Assembly (NCBI RefSeq): GCF_005491705.1
Contig: NZ_CP028092.1
Location: 4,154,001 to 4,218,000 of the forward strand
Direction of reading: 5' to 3'
Source of the DNA: Pontibacter sp. SGAir0037
GTDB taxonomy: Bacteria > Bacteroidota > Bacteroidia > Cytophagales > Hymenobacteraceae
Length of the DNA stretch: 64,000 nucleotides
In this document: one piece after another, positions 28,234 to 37,350 of the stretch
Numbering within the stretch: the first letter of the stretch is position 1
Layout: the number at the start of each line of letters is the position of its first letter
The notes under the pieces: generated by a model
Database searches by the model: none
What the model saw: the letters and a program-made list of their open reading frames with translations, nothing else
Told to the model about the DNA's origin: nothing
Position numbers and translations under genes: made by a program

Positions 28234-29142
28234 TAACGCAGAAATAGATGCCTGCACTTTACCTTGAATTTCGTGAGCAGCTTCATAATAATGGCCTTCT
28301 TTGAAATTTTTCCGGTTAAAGCTGATCTCCCTCGAGAACCACGAAGGCAGTTCTCCACTATAGTGCAGCCTTACCAGTATTTGATTGGTGTCGGGGCTGT
28401 CTACTACTTCATAGCTAAATGTGTGAATCGCTTTTGTATAAGTTGCTTTCGGTAAGAAATTAGGATAGAAGTTGAAAGACTTTCCTTTTTTATAGTAATC
28501 TACCACATTGTGATGCTGTTTGGCCACAAACGAATTGTTTAACAGGCGCACAATGCATTTTCTTTGCCTTTTAGTAAAGCCTTTTGAAAAACTTATGTGG
28601 TCTATAGCAAAGCTTAGGCTACTTGTAGAATCTGCATTAGCAGGTTCTTTTAGTTCCTGAACGGGAAGCAGGTGAGATGAGGCTCCTACTAAGACACTGT
28701 CTCTGTAAAAGAAGAAGCCATGCTCAAAAAACTTCTTTTCAGGTGAATACAGGTCCAGTTCTACATACATGTTTTCGTATATGCCGCTTTTCATTTTGCC
28801 TATGCCGTTGTTCGGCTTCAAGTAAAGTTGGTAACGCAGTCCTTTTTTATCATCAGAATCGAGCTTCTCCAGGGATGCAGCTAAAGTATAGTTTAGCTTA
28901 TTCTGCCTTTTTCCGGCTTTGGCATCCAAAAACACTGTTTTGTTGACTTTCTGTATTGAGTCGAGCTTAAGCAGCTGCCAGTTGTTTATTTTCTGAAACT
29001 GGGCCTCATACGCTGCTCCAGCCTGATTCTGGAACTCAAATTTGTTTATAGTAATGGGCCTCTTATAAACATCCTTTACACACGAAGAAAAGGGCAGAAG
29101 CACCAGCAGGAAAATGGCTGCATGAAGAAATTTCTTAACCAT
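28210..29142 (-). CDS. Lipoprotein of unknown function
   Basis: A 310-residue protein beginning MVKKFLHAAIFLLVLLPFSS with a Cys next, a clear lipobox. An in-frame ATG at 29187 would put 15 residues before the signal peptide and is unlikely. The mature chain is mostly polar with beta-type segments and no family I recognise. Its 3' end overlaps the end of the second msrB gene by 24 bp in a tail-to-tail arrangement, so both transcripts must read into each other. Confidence 0.75.
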   Translation of the reverse strand: MVKKFLHAAIFLLVLLPFSSCVKDVYKRPITINKFEFQNQAGAAYEAQFQKINNWQLLKLDSIQKVNKTVFLDAKAGKRQNKLNYTLAASLEKLDSDDKKGLRYQLYLKPNNGIGKMKSGIYENMYVELDLYSPEKKFFEHGFFFYRDSVLVGASSHLLPVQELKEPANADSTSSLSFAIDHISFSKGFTKRQRKCIVRLLNNSFVAKQHHNVVDYYKKGKSFNFYPNFLPKATYTKAIHTFSYEVVDSPDTNQILVRLHYSGELPSWFSREISFNRKNFKEGHYYEAAHEIQGKVQASISALSSSISLR

Positions 29143-29395
29143 AGAATCACCTTTAATAAATGCAGAGTATAAACTTAAGAGCAACAATTCTGTTGCACAT
29201 ACAATTAACTAAATTTTTAGTTAAAACTAAAGTATTAGTTAACTTGTTTCAAATATTTTGATACAGTAATAAAAAGGTGCTGCTTGGATGTATAGGTAAT
29301 TTAGCATTTGCCAGCGAAATTACTGCTGCAAAGCACGTATAAAGTAAAAACCAATGGGTTCCTTTGCAGGAGCTCTTAAAAATGATAGACATACT

Positions 29396-29941
29396 ATGGA
29401 ATTAGCAACCTTTGGAAATGGATGCTTCTGGTGTACAGAGGCTATATTTCAGGATTTAGATGGAGTAGAAAAAGTAGTATCCGGTTATGCAGGAGGGCAT
29501 GTAGAAGATCCTACTTACAAGCAAGTTTGCTCCGGCACTACCGGACATGCAGAAGTACTTCAGATCACATACGACCCGCAAAAGATCAGCTACGATGAGC
29601 TTCTGGAGGTATTCTGGCAAACGCATGACCCAACCACTCTTAACAGGCAGGGCAATGATGTGGGAACACAGTACCGCTCCGTTATTTTTTACCATAACCA
29701 AGAGCAACAGCAGCTGGCCGAGAAGTATAAACAGGAACTGGATGCATCAGGTGCATTTGATAACCCGATTGTTACATTTATAGAACCTTTGCCCACATTC
29801 TATGCGGCAGAAGATTATCATCAGAATTATTTTAACCAGAATGGGTATCAGCCTTATTGCAGCTTCGTGATTCGGCCAAAGGTAGATAAGTTCCGAAAGG
29901 TATTTAAGCATAAACTGAAGCCGGAGCTTAGTGGCAGGTAA
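29396..29941 (+). CDS. msrA: Peptide-methionine (S)-S-oxide reductase MsrA
   Basis: A 181-residue enzyme that reduces the S epimer of methionine sulfoxide. It has the MsrA catalytic motif GNGCFWCTEAIF near residues 7-18, then SGYAGGHVEDPTYKQVCSGTTGHAE and DVGTQYRS. The ATG at 29396 gives the usual start; one at 29354 would add 14 residues before it. Together with the two msrB-type genes it forms a methionine sulfoxide repair group. A long palindrome follows. Confidence 0.95.
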   Translation: MELATFGNGCFWCTEAIFQDLDGVEKVVSGYAGGHVEDPTYKQVCSGTTGHAEVLQITYDPQKISYDELLEVFWQTHDPTTLNRQGNDVGTQYRSVIFYHNQEQQQLAEKYKQELDASGAFDNPIVTFIEPLPTFYAAEDYHQNYFNQNGYQPYCSFVIRPKVDKFRKVFKHKLKPELSGR

Positions 29942-29970
29942 GCTTTTAGAAGGTTAACTACTGAAAAACT

Positions 29971-30022
29971 ATAGCAGCAGCACAGCTATCTTTACAACTA
30001 AAAATAGCTGTGCTGCTGCTAT
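29971..30022. terminator. Bidirectional terminator between msrA and aldo/keto reductase
   Basis: ATAGCAGCAGCACAGCTAT (29971-29989) pairs perfectly with 30004-30022 around a 14-nt loop. It abuts the reductase stop on the minus strand. Confidence 0.82.
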
Positions 30023-31162
30023 CTATTTTGGTTCGGGAGCATTGGCAGCAATCAGCTTTTCTTTTTTCAATTCTTTCCAGAAATCTTTCGGAATAGCAGT
30101 TTTCATGGAAGCCACATTTTCTTCGGACTGTTTCGGGTTACTTACACCCGGAATAACTGCCGTTACCACCGCAGGAGCTGCTGAAAATTGTAAAGCAGCA
30201 GTTCGCAGGTCTACTTTATGTCTTTTAGCAATGGCATTCATTTTGTTTCGCTTTTCTACATAGCCATCCGGTATGGTGTTGCCGTAATTATAGCGGTCTT
30301 TGCCAGCCAGGAAACCAGCATTAAGAGGTGCGCCTACTACAATAGAAACATTGTTCTTCTCACAAGCTGGAAACAGGCGGTTCAGTGCATCTTCTTGGTA
30401 CATCAGCGAATATTGTGTAGCAGAAAGCATAATATCGGGGTCTGCTACTTCCAAAGTTTTTAAGATAGGCTCGATCCGGTTTACACCCAAACCCCAAGCC
30501 TTGATAATTCCTTCTTCGCGCATACGGGTTAGTTCCGGCATAGCACCTTTCCTGGCTTTTTCAAAGTAATCAGTCCAGTTGTCTTTCATGTCGCCATTAT
30601 CAGGAGACAGGTCGTGAATAAACACGATATCAATGCTGGCCAGGCCAAGGCGGAGTAAACTATCTTCTATGGATTTACGCACACCCTCGGCAGAATAATC
30701 GTACTTAAACTTAAAATTTAGTTTCCCTTTCCATATATCGTCCGGGTTTTCTTTAAAGTTAGGATCAGGTTCGAAAATGCGGCCTACTTTAGTAGATAAA
30801 ATAAAGTCTTCTCTCTTTTTATCGAAAAGGAAATGTCCCATTCTGCGCTCACTCAACCCATAGCCGTAAAAAGGAGAAGTATCGAAATACCGTGTACCTG
30901 CATTCCAGGCAGCCTCCATGGCCTTATTGGTTTGCTCGTTTGTGTTTACATGAAAAGCATTTCCTATGGCTACACCGCCTATTCCAAATTTATCTGGCAA
31001 CCTGAAGCCGGCTTTTGCTTTCTCAGGTTCTGAACCAAGGTAGGTTCCTGCTCCATTGTGGTCGCCTCCTGTACTAAAAGCGGCAGAAGCTAATATAGGA
31101 GAGAATGCCGCAGCTGTAGTACTTATAGCCGCTTTCGATATAAAATTGCGTCTTGATAACAT
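30023..31162 (-). CDS. Aldo/keto reductase with Tat signal peptide
   Basis: A 379-residue AKR-type enzyme with an N-terminal twin-arginine signal (LSRRNFISKAAISTTAAAFS), predicted to be exported folded by the Tat system. The core has YFDTSPFYGYGLSERRMGHF (catalytic Asp and Tyr region), the Lys in ILSTKVGRIF and the FIHDLSP motif that ends strand 5. Cofactor is usually NADPH; exported Tat-AKRs are less common and their substrate is unknown. It is transcribed alone. Confidence 0.88.
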   Translation of the reverse strand: MLSRRNFISKAAISTTAAAFSPILASAAFSTGGDHNGAGTYLGSEPEKAKAGFRLPDKFGIGGVAIGNAFHVNTNEQTNKAMEAAWNAGTRYFDTSPFYGYGLSERRMGHFLFDKKREDFILSTKVGRIFEPDPNFKENPDDIWKGKLNFKFKYDYSAEGVRKSIEDSLLRLGLASIDIVFIHDLSPDNGDMKDNWTDYFEKARKGAMPELTRMREEGIIKAWGLGVNRIEPILKTLEVADPDIMLSATQYSLMYQEDALNRLFPACEKNNVSIVVGAPLNAGFLAGKDRYNYGNTIPDGYVEKRNKMNAIAKRHKVDLRTAALQFSAAPAVVTAVIPGVSNPKQSEENVASMKTAIPKDFWKELKKEKLIAANAPEPK

Positions 31163-31420
31163 GTTTCTGTTACTGAAGTTACTAAATGATTCTTTACTTC
31201 ATACGTGCTGTGTGGTGTTTTTAGTTAACTCAGAGTTGCCTGAACTTTTCTTGCTCCGAATCCGGAATTAGCTTTGGGTACTTGCTGTAATTGCACCTTC
31301 AGCCGGGTTGTAAATTTTTACCGATGGTAAAACAGCTATATTTACTGTACCAATGCTGTTGCATAACCTCAGCAACATTCCACAGTATACTTCATTTATC
31401 ACCTCTAATGCATATCTCTA

Positions 31421-31795
31421 TTGGAAACCTACTTTAAGAAACGCTACAACAGCTTTAAGTTTGCATTCAAAGGCTTAAACTCAGCGGTTAGGTCAGAGCC
31501 ACACATGCGCCTGCATGTTTTATCGGCCATTGGTGTAGTTGCGGGAGGCTTCTTCTTTGGCGTAACCAAAACAGAATGGTGTTTGCTTGTAAGTTGTATA
31601 GGCGTGGTTTTTATGGCGGAGATATTCAACACCGCCATTGAGACTCTTACAAATTTAGTTTCTCCTGATTTTCATCCTTTGGCCGGTAAAGCAAAAGATC
31701 TGGCAGCCGGCGCGGTATTAGCAGTTTCTATTACGGCAGCTGTTATAGGTACTATTATCTTTTTACCTTATTTACTGGCTTACGTAAACGTATAG
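31421..31795 (+). CDS. DagK-family (diacylglycerol/undecaprenol) kinase
   Basis: A 124-residue membrane enzyme with three helices and the DagK signature EIFNTAIETLTNLV, followed by AGKAKDLAAGAVL, near residues 65-95. Relatives phosphorylate diacylglycerol or undecaprenol with ATP. The start is TTG at 31421; the only upstream ATG is out of frame and the upstream in-frame codon is a stop. The first internal ATG at about residue 29 would delete conserved N-terminal residues. Confidence 0.9.
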   Translation: METYFKKRYNSFKFAFKGLNSAVRSEPHMRLHVLSAIGVVAGGFFFGVTKTEWCLLVSCIGVVFMAEIFNTAIETLTNLVSPDFHPLAGKAKDLAAGAVLAVSITAAVIGTIIFLPYLLAYVNV

Positions 31796-31842
31796 TTCTT
31801 TCAGTTTCTTTATTACCTTTACGCCCAAAGGCAAAATGAAGT

Positions 31843-32235
31843 ATGTTTTACAACTGGTTTAAAGCAAGTATACTTTTAGTGGCTCTGTTGCTTCTGGTGA
31901 GTAGCTGCAGAACAGGCGAGAATATACCTGACGAACCCGATGCGCAACCTGCAGCCGTAAGCGATGAATGGCTAACAAACCTGGTGCAGCAACTACGCCA
32001 GGAAGACCCTGCTAATCCTCCTGCTAAAATATACCGCTACAAGTACAAAGAGCAAACCGTTTATTACCTTACCAGCCGCTGCTGCGATATACCCGGCAAA
32101 TTATTCGATGTAAATGGAGAAGTAATTTGTGAGCCGGATGGAAGTATAACGGGCGAGGGAGACGGAAAATGTGCCGACTTTTTCAAAGAAAGAACCAACG
32201 AAACTTTAATTTGGGAAGATAAACGAGAACAATAA
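31843..32235 (+). CDS. Small lipoprotein, DUF6970-like
   Basis: A 130-residue protein with a lipoprotein signal (LLLLVSSCRTG, Cys at about 22). The mature part includes KYKEQTVYYLTSRCCDIPGK, then DVNGEVICEPDGSITGEGDG and CADFF, a pattern of four Cys residues that I associate with DUF6970. The double Cys and spaced pair could form disulfides in the periplasm. A DinB-family gene follows 5 bp after, so they are probably co-transcribed. Confidence 0.75.
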   Translation: MFYNWFKASILLVALLLLVSSCRTGENIPDEPDAQPAAVSDEWLTNLVQQLRQEDPANPPAKIYRYKYKEQTVYYLTSRCCDIPGKLFDVNGEVICEPDGSITGEGDGKCADFFKERTNETLIWEDKREQ

Positions 32236-32240
32236 GTAAA

Positions 32241-32717
32241 ATGACAGGAAACGACGTACTTAAAAACTTATCAGAATACAACATCTGGGCAAATAAAACT
32301 ATGCTGGATGTTTTCAGCAGCCTGCCTGAAGTACCTGCTAATGCTGCGCGCTTGTTCAGCCATGCACTTAATGCGCAGGCTATCTGGATTGCCCGCATCA
32401 CCGGCACCGAAAGCCCGGTAAAAGTGTGGCAGGAACATAACCTGGAAGAACTAAAAGCCCTGCACCAAAGTGCTTCTTACGGAATTGCGGAACTGGTTGC
32501 CAAAAGCGACGAAGCCGAGTTCAATCGCCTGATTGACTATACCAACAGCCTGGGGCATAAGTACAGCACCAGGGTAATCGATATCCTGACGCATGCTTTT
32601 AACCACGCTACTTATCACCGTGCACAAACCGCTACAGATCTGCGTAAAAACGGCCACAACCCACCTAATACAGATTATGTAACTTATGTGCGTGAACTAA
32701 TGGGACAGGTATATTAG
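32241..32717 (+). CDS. DinB-family four-helix protein
   Basis: A 158-residue protein of the DinB/YfiT fold. Conserved metal-type His residues are in FSHALNAQAIWIARI near 33-47 and in ILTHAFNHATYHRAQ near 116-130, fitting the three-His metal site. Family members are thiol-dependent transferases or unknown-function metalloproteins; the reaction is not predictable here. It overlaps no neighbour and follows a lipoprotein gene closely. Confidence 0.88.
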   Translation: MTGNDVLKNLSEYNIWANKTMLDVFSSLPEVPANAARLFSHALNAQAIWIARITGTESPVKVWQEHNLEELKALHQSASYGIAELVAKSDEAEFNRLIDYTNSLGHKYSTRVIDILTHAFNHATYHRAQTATDLRKNGHNPPNTDYVTYVRELMGQVY

Positions 32718-32876
32718 GCTTTGCTCAGTTAGAAAATTACGTATTAAAATGTGCACGTTATAGGCCATGGAGCAACTGATAAAGGATGTCTTTATTTCAA
32801 GATTGATCCTTGGGTTCAGATAATCTTAGAAGCAGCCTGTATTCGACTGTTTTATTGGCTATACTACATCTATTAA

Positions 32877-32920
32877 AAAAAGCAGGGGCTGTTCCGGAAT
32901 GCGGAACAGCCCCTGCTTTT
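32877..32920. terminator. Strong bidirectional terminator
   Basis: A stem of about 19 bp, AGCAGGGGCTGTTCCG with CGGAACAGCCCCTGCT around GAATG, flanked by A-run and T-run. It separates the DinB gene (plus) from the AsmA-like gene (minus). Confidence 0.92.
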
Positions 32921-32933
32921 TATCGTTTATAAA

Positions 32934-35900
32934 TTAATTTCCTGTTTTGGCCGTGTCCGGCTTTGCCTCTGTCTTTGATTTAGGTTTTAACAGGTTGCCA
33001 ATTGTTTCAGAGGCTTTCTGTTTTACCTGCTGTGCAGCCTCATCTCTTTTCTTCTGAATTTCCGCCTGTAGCTTCTGCTCCGCTTCGGTTTTCTTTCTGG
33101 CAATCTCCGCTTGTACACTATCCTGTACCTGCTGTTTACGCTGATCCAGTTGAGCCTTGGCTTCGTCTACTTTGCTTTGTACCGCATTTTTTACCAGGCT
33201 TGAGGCCTGCTCCTTGGCACTACCTCCTGCCAAAGCGACACGCGGATCGGCCAGTGTACCGCCAATGTTCAAGTTTAGCGTCACGCGATCAGCTGCCTGT
33301 ATTTTATCGGTGCCTAACATACTGGCAAGGCGGGTATTCAATTCACGCCCAACTTTTCCTGTCGGCACATTCAGGGCAGTTGTATAATCAATGTTACCAT
33401 TTACATTATTGGTACCACCCACAGTCATTTCTACATTTCCTACTTTCAGGTCGAACGGTTTAATTACCAGGCTACCGTTTATAATCTCAGCATCAATTCT
33501 TTTATTCTGGATGATAAAGGTTTTCAGTTCCTCAAAATTAGTAAGGCTGCTTATTTTGTCTACAACAGGTACATCTCTTACAGTAGCCCTTACCACATCT
33601 ATTATACCCCTGCCATCCAGCGTTTTAAAAACAGGAGTCATATCCTCTCCAATGTCTCCTGCAAAGCTGAACTTAGTAGAAAACACACCATCCAGCAAGC
33701 CTGCAATAGGCGCAATGGCTTTTATCGTATTAAATGCATTAAAAGCCTGCTTAAACTCCAGGTTCTTTATATCCAGCGCAAAATCGAATGTTGGCTTCTG
33801 CAGATCTTTGGTATTATAGCTACCACTAGTTGCAAAGCTGCCTCCAAGTGTATTAAAAGTAACCTGCTCCAGCCTTGCTACTTTTTCTTTTAACTGCACA
33901 CGGCCCGTTACATTGTTCAGTTGCAGGTTATCGTACAGCACCTGTCTGGCATTTACATTTAAGGCTATGTCTAAATTACCGGGTACTTCTACTACTCCCT
34001 GGCCCTCTTCCGGAGCTGGCTGGCCTGTGTTGTCATCCACCATCCATTCGTTTACATTAAAAGTGTTGGAGCTCAGGTTAATGGTACCACGCAAGGCCTG
34101 GCTCTCTGCCAGGGCATAGCCAATATAATTAGATATAGTGCCATCAGCCTTGATATCACTCTTACCTAAAAAGCCGTTCAGGTTCTGCAACTGCACCCGC
34201 TCATTGGTAAATACGGCATTAGCACTATTTATCTTGATGCCTTGCGGCAAATCGGTACTAACAAAGTTCAGATCGTTTATAGCCATTGTGCCGTTTGCCT
34301 GCACATTATTATAGCGCTCTGCTTCTATGTCCGACATTTTGCCTTTGGCAGCTACATTCGCATTTATGCGACCAGAAAGTGTCATGTTCTCCAGCGGGAA
34401 TATCTTGGTCAGCTTGGTTAAATCAAGTATTCCTTTTACCTGTGCATCGAAAGCTGGCTGGTCTATGCCTTGTACAAGTGCACGTCCTTCCAAAGGCTCT
34501 CCATCCAACGTCATGTTAAAGCGTTCCACATTAATGCGGGTATCGTTGGTATTTCCTGTTTTGTTCAGGATGTTGGTTACCATGTTCAGGTTCTCGATAG
34601 GAGCCGGAAAATCTTTTGATTTTACATACCCGTTTGTCAGGCGCATGTCGGCTTCCATAACAGGCATACTAGTTTTGCTGTAGGTTCCCTTGGCATCGGC
34701 ATCAACATTTAGTAAGCCACGTAACGTCATACCATCTATCGGGAACACCTTGGTCATTTCCTCCAGGTTAACAGCAGCTTTGATATTGCCATCAACCTGC
34801 ATAGTTTCCAAGCCTTGTACCAACACACGGGCATCCACAGGATTCTTGCCCAGGTCCAGGTGCAGTCTTTTTACATCTACCAGCAGGTTCTCTGTATTCC
34901 CGTCTTTGTTATCGACGCGCATATCGAGGTTAATATTACGGGCAGCCTGTGGCAGATCAGGGTATTTAAACATCCCTTCCACTATTTTCAGCTCAATTCC
35001 ATAGCCGGGCATCAGGGTGTCATTCATCCGCCCTTTAAAATAGCCGTCGAAGCTTAGCTTTCCATCCGTCTGTATGTTTTTAAACTGATCTGTATACATG
35101 CCCGGCACAATAGAAAGTACATTCTTAAATTCTGTTTCTGTTGCCTTAAAGGTCAGGTCGAAGTCCATATTCTCGTCCGGCATCAGGATAGTACCTGCAA
35201 ATTGGAAAGGAAATTCGTTTAACCTGATGTTATTGTCTTTGAACGTATAGAGCGACTGGTTCAGGTCCATAGCCATGGTTACATCGGCATCCAGTGTAGC
35301 ATTCTGAATGTAGTTTACACCGTCGTAAGTAAAAACAAAGCGATCGGCCGTAGTCTTGGATTCCATATCGAACACGTTCTGCTCAAAATCTCCGCTACCG
35401 CTATGGTTTACCTGATAAGCGGCAAGGCCCATAGGCAAACTTAGATCATCGTAGTAAAGGGTGCCGTTATTTACCGTCCACTGCTTTATGGCCAGTTTAA
35501 AATCACTTGCTGTTGTGTCGGTGGCAGCAGTGGCTGTATCCGGAATCATGATATCCCAGTTAGCCCTACCACTTTTCAGAACAACCAGCCTTATAACAGG
35601 TTCATCCAGGATAATCTTGTTTATCTTTAGTTCATCACCTGCAATTACACTCATCAGGTTAAGGCCCAACCGGAAAGAAGGAATGCGGGCCAGTGTGTCT
35701 GTTTGAAAAGAATCTTTGCCGATAACAGACAGATTCTCTATGCTCAGCGACAGGTTCGGGAATCCACGCAATAACGATACACTTACATCATCAGGCTGAT
35801 ACTCCACACGCGCATCTACACTTTTCGCTATTTCTTTATTGAGAGCCAGAATGATTTTATCTTTGAAAAGAACCGGAACTACTGCCGCAATGGCAATAAG

Positions 35901-35942
35901 CACGGCAAAGAAAATCAAAAAGCCAATTACAATTTTTTTCAT
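32934..35942 (-). CDS. AsmA-family envelope protein
   Basis: A 1002-residue protein. One N-terminal membrane helix (residues about 4-28) is followed by the AsmA N-terminal domain (ALNKEIAKSVDARVEYQPDDV, then SLLRGFPNLSLSIENL), then a long repeated beta-type region with many similar blocks, e.g. EEMTKVFPIDGMTLRGLLN and LTKLTKIFPLENMTLSGRI. The last 120 residues form a Gln/Lys-rich coiled coil (KVDEAKAQLDQRKQQVQDSV). AsmA-like proteins are proposed to bridge the inner and outer membranes and move lipids. The beta region fits a long hydrophobic groove; this is family knowledge, not seen directly. Confidence 0.88.
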   Translation of the reverse strand: MKKIVIGFLIFFAVLIAIAAVVPVLFKDKIILALNKEIAKSVDARVEYQPDDVSVSLLRGFPNLSLSIENLSVIGKDSFQTDTLARIPSFRLGLNLMSVIAGDELKINKIILDEPVIRLVVLKSGRANWDIMIPDTATAATDTTASDFKLAIKQWTVNNGTLYYDDLSLPMGLAAYQVNHSGSGDFEQNVFDMESKTTADRFVFTYDGVNYIQNATLDADVTMAMDLNQSLYTFKDNNIRLNEFPFQFAGTILMPDENMDFDLTFKATETEFKNVLSIVPGMYTDQFKNIQTDGKLSFDGYFKGRMNDTLMPGYGIELKIVEGMFKYPDLPQAARNINLDMRVDNKDGNTENLLVDVKRLHLDLGKNPVDARVLVQGLETMQVDGNIKAAVNLEEMTKVFPIDGMTLRGLLNVDADAKGTYSKTSMPVMEADMRLTNGYVKSKDFPAPIENLNMVTNILNKTGNTNDTRINVERFNMTLDGEPLEGRALVQGIDQPAFDAQVKGILDLTKLTKIFPLENMTLSGRINANVAAKGKMSDIEAERYNNVQANGTMAINDLNFVSTDLPQGIKINSANAVFTNERVQLQNLNGFLGKSDIKADGTISNYIGYALAESQALRGTINLSSNTFNVNEWMVDDNTGQPAPEEGQGVVEVPGNLDIALNVNARQVLYDNLQLNNVTGRVQLKEKVARLEQVTFNTLGGSFATSGSYNTKDLQKPTFDFALDIKNLEFKQAFNAFNTIKAIAPIAGLLDGVFSTKFSFAGDIGEDMTPVFKTLDGRGIIDVVRATVRDVPVVDKISSLTNFEELKTFIIQNKRIDAEIINGSLVIKPFDLKVGNVEMTVGGTNNVNGNIDYTTALNVPTGKVGRELNTRLASMLGTDKIQAADRVTLNLNIGGTLADPRVALAGGSAKEQASSLVKNAVQSKVDEAKAQLDQRKQQVQDSVQAEIARKKTEAEQKLQAEIQKKRDEAAQQVKQKASETIGNLLKPKSKTEAKPDTAKTGN

Positions 35943-36269
35943 ATCAAAAGGTCAGTTTATCAGTTTTCTGCACTAACTACTATACAGTTAGCCAAAACCA
36001 TGCTAATTTTAACGAATTACTGCGTATTATATTTCTTCAGGTTTATCCTGCTACCAGTATTAAGAGAGCCGGTAAGACAACAAACAATCTTAAAATGCTG
36101 ACGTGTTGTCATAGATTTACTATAACCCGCAGTTACTACTTAAAAAAAAATTTTTTGTTGAGTAACTAAAACCTAAATCCCTCATACTAGTAGGCAGAAA
36201 TTCAAGTTTACTAAACCAAAAGCTTTGGCTATAGTTTGCGAGGTTACATAATTTACAAGATAAAGGATA

Positions 36270-37286
36270 ATGGTGAGAAAAGTTATTTCAAGCATCATGT
36301 TGCTGTTGCTGCTTTGCCTTTATAAAGCAATAGCACAGGATGCTAACTTTACACAACAGTACGCAAACAGATTGTATTTAAATCCTGCTTTTGCCGGGCT
36401 TAATCACGACTGGAGCGTAACTGCTTCTCACCGGGACCAGTGGCCTTCGCTCAATGGCTCGTTTATTACCAGCCAAATAGCTGCTGACTTTAGAGTGCCC
36501 GATAAAAAAAGCTCTTTTGGGGTGCTTGTACAGCGTGACAGGGCAGGAATTGGCGGTTTACAGAATGTACAGGCTGGTGCTATTTACGCCTATAGCACCA
36601 ACATCAACGATAAATGGGCCTTTGCAGCAGGCTTACAGGCAACTGTTGCTTCGTTGCGCGTAAACTACGATAATCTGGTTTTCGGAGACCAGCTATCGGA
36701 TAACGGAGCCGTAGCACTTACATCGGCAGAGGTTTACAGGTTTGAACCTACCAGCTATGTAAGCTTTACCACCGGAGGCCTGATTTATACCAACCAATTC
36801 TGGTTTAGCTTTACAGCCGCGCACTTAAATAAACCAAATTTTGGTTTTGGTGAAACCACAACCCTGCCAATTCGTTTTACGGCAAGTACAGGTTATAAAT
36901 TTTATGCAAAAACCGACGAAAAGCAGGGTGAGCTATTTGAATTAAGTTTTACCCCGGTAATAACCTATACGCAGCAACAGGATTTAAGAAGAACAGACTT
37001 AGGCTTTTATACTATTTATACACCTTTTACGTTAGGCTTAATATATCGAGGAGTGCCTGTAACCGGCTCCGCAAACCAGGATCAGACCTTAGCCGTAATA
37101 GCAGGGTTACAATTTGAACGATTCAAAGTTGGCTTTAGCCATGATGTTGGTTTAAAAGGATTTGGCAGACAAGTGGGCGGTGCAAATGAAATTTCTGTCT
37201 CTTTTGAACAAATTGATCTAGGTAACTTGTTCAGAAGCCGTTCGGGCAGAAGAATTAGCAGGAACATAGTTTGTCCGTCATTCTAA
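36270..37286 (+). CDS. PorP/SprF-family type IX secretion protein
   Basis: A 338-residue outer-membrane beta-barrel-type protein. It starts with a signal peptide (MLLLLLCLYKAIAQDANFTQ, cleavage after AIAQ) and then the PorP/SprF opening QQYANRLYLNPAFAGLNHDW. The rest has alternating short beta strands. Members are membrane-associated partners in type IX secretion or gliding. It is 65 bp upstream of a GldJ-like lipoprotein gene, suggesting one transcript; the core gldKLMN genes are not in the window. Confidence 0.88.
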   Translation: MVRKVISSIMLLLLLCLYKAIAQDANFTQQYANRLYLNPAFAGLNHDWSVTASHRDQWPSLNGSFITSQIAADFRVPDKKSSFGVLVQRDRAGIGGLQNVQAGAIYAYSTNINDKWAFAAGLQATVASLRVNYDNLVFGDQLSDNGAVALTSAEVYRFEPTSYVSFTTGGLIYTNQFWFSFTAAHLNKPNFGFGETTTLPIRFTASTGYKFYAKTDEKQGELFELSFTPVITYTQQQDLRRTDLGFYTIYTPFTLGLIYRGVPVTGSANQDQTLAVIAGLQFERFKVGFSHDVGLKGFGRQVGGANEISVSFEQIDLGNLFRSRSGRRISRNIVCPSF

Positions 37287-37350
37287 TTTTATTTATAATT
37301 GCATACTTAATTTACGTTACAAGAACCTTATTTAAACGGGTACTATTTTT

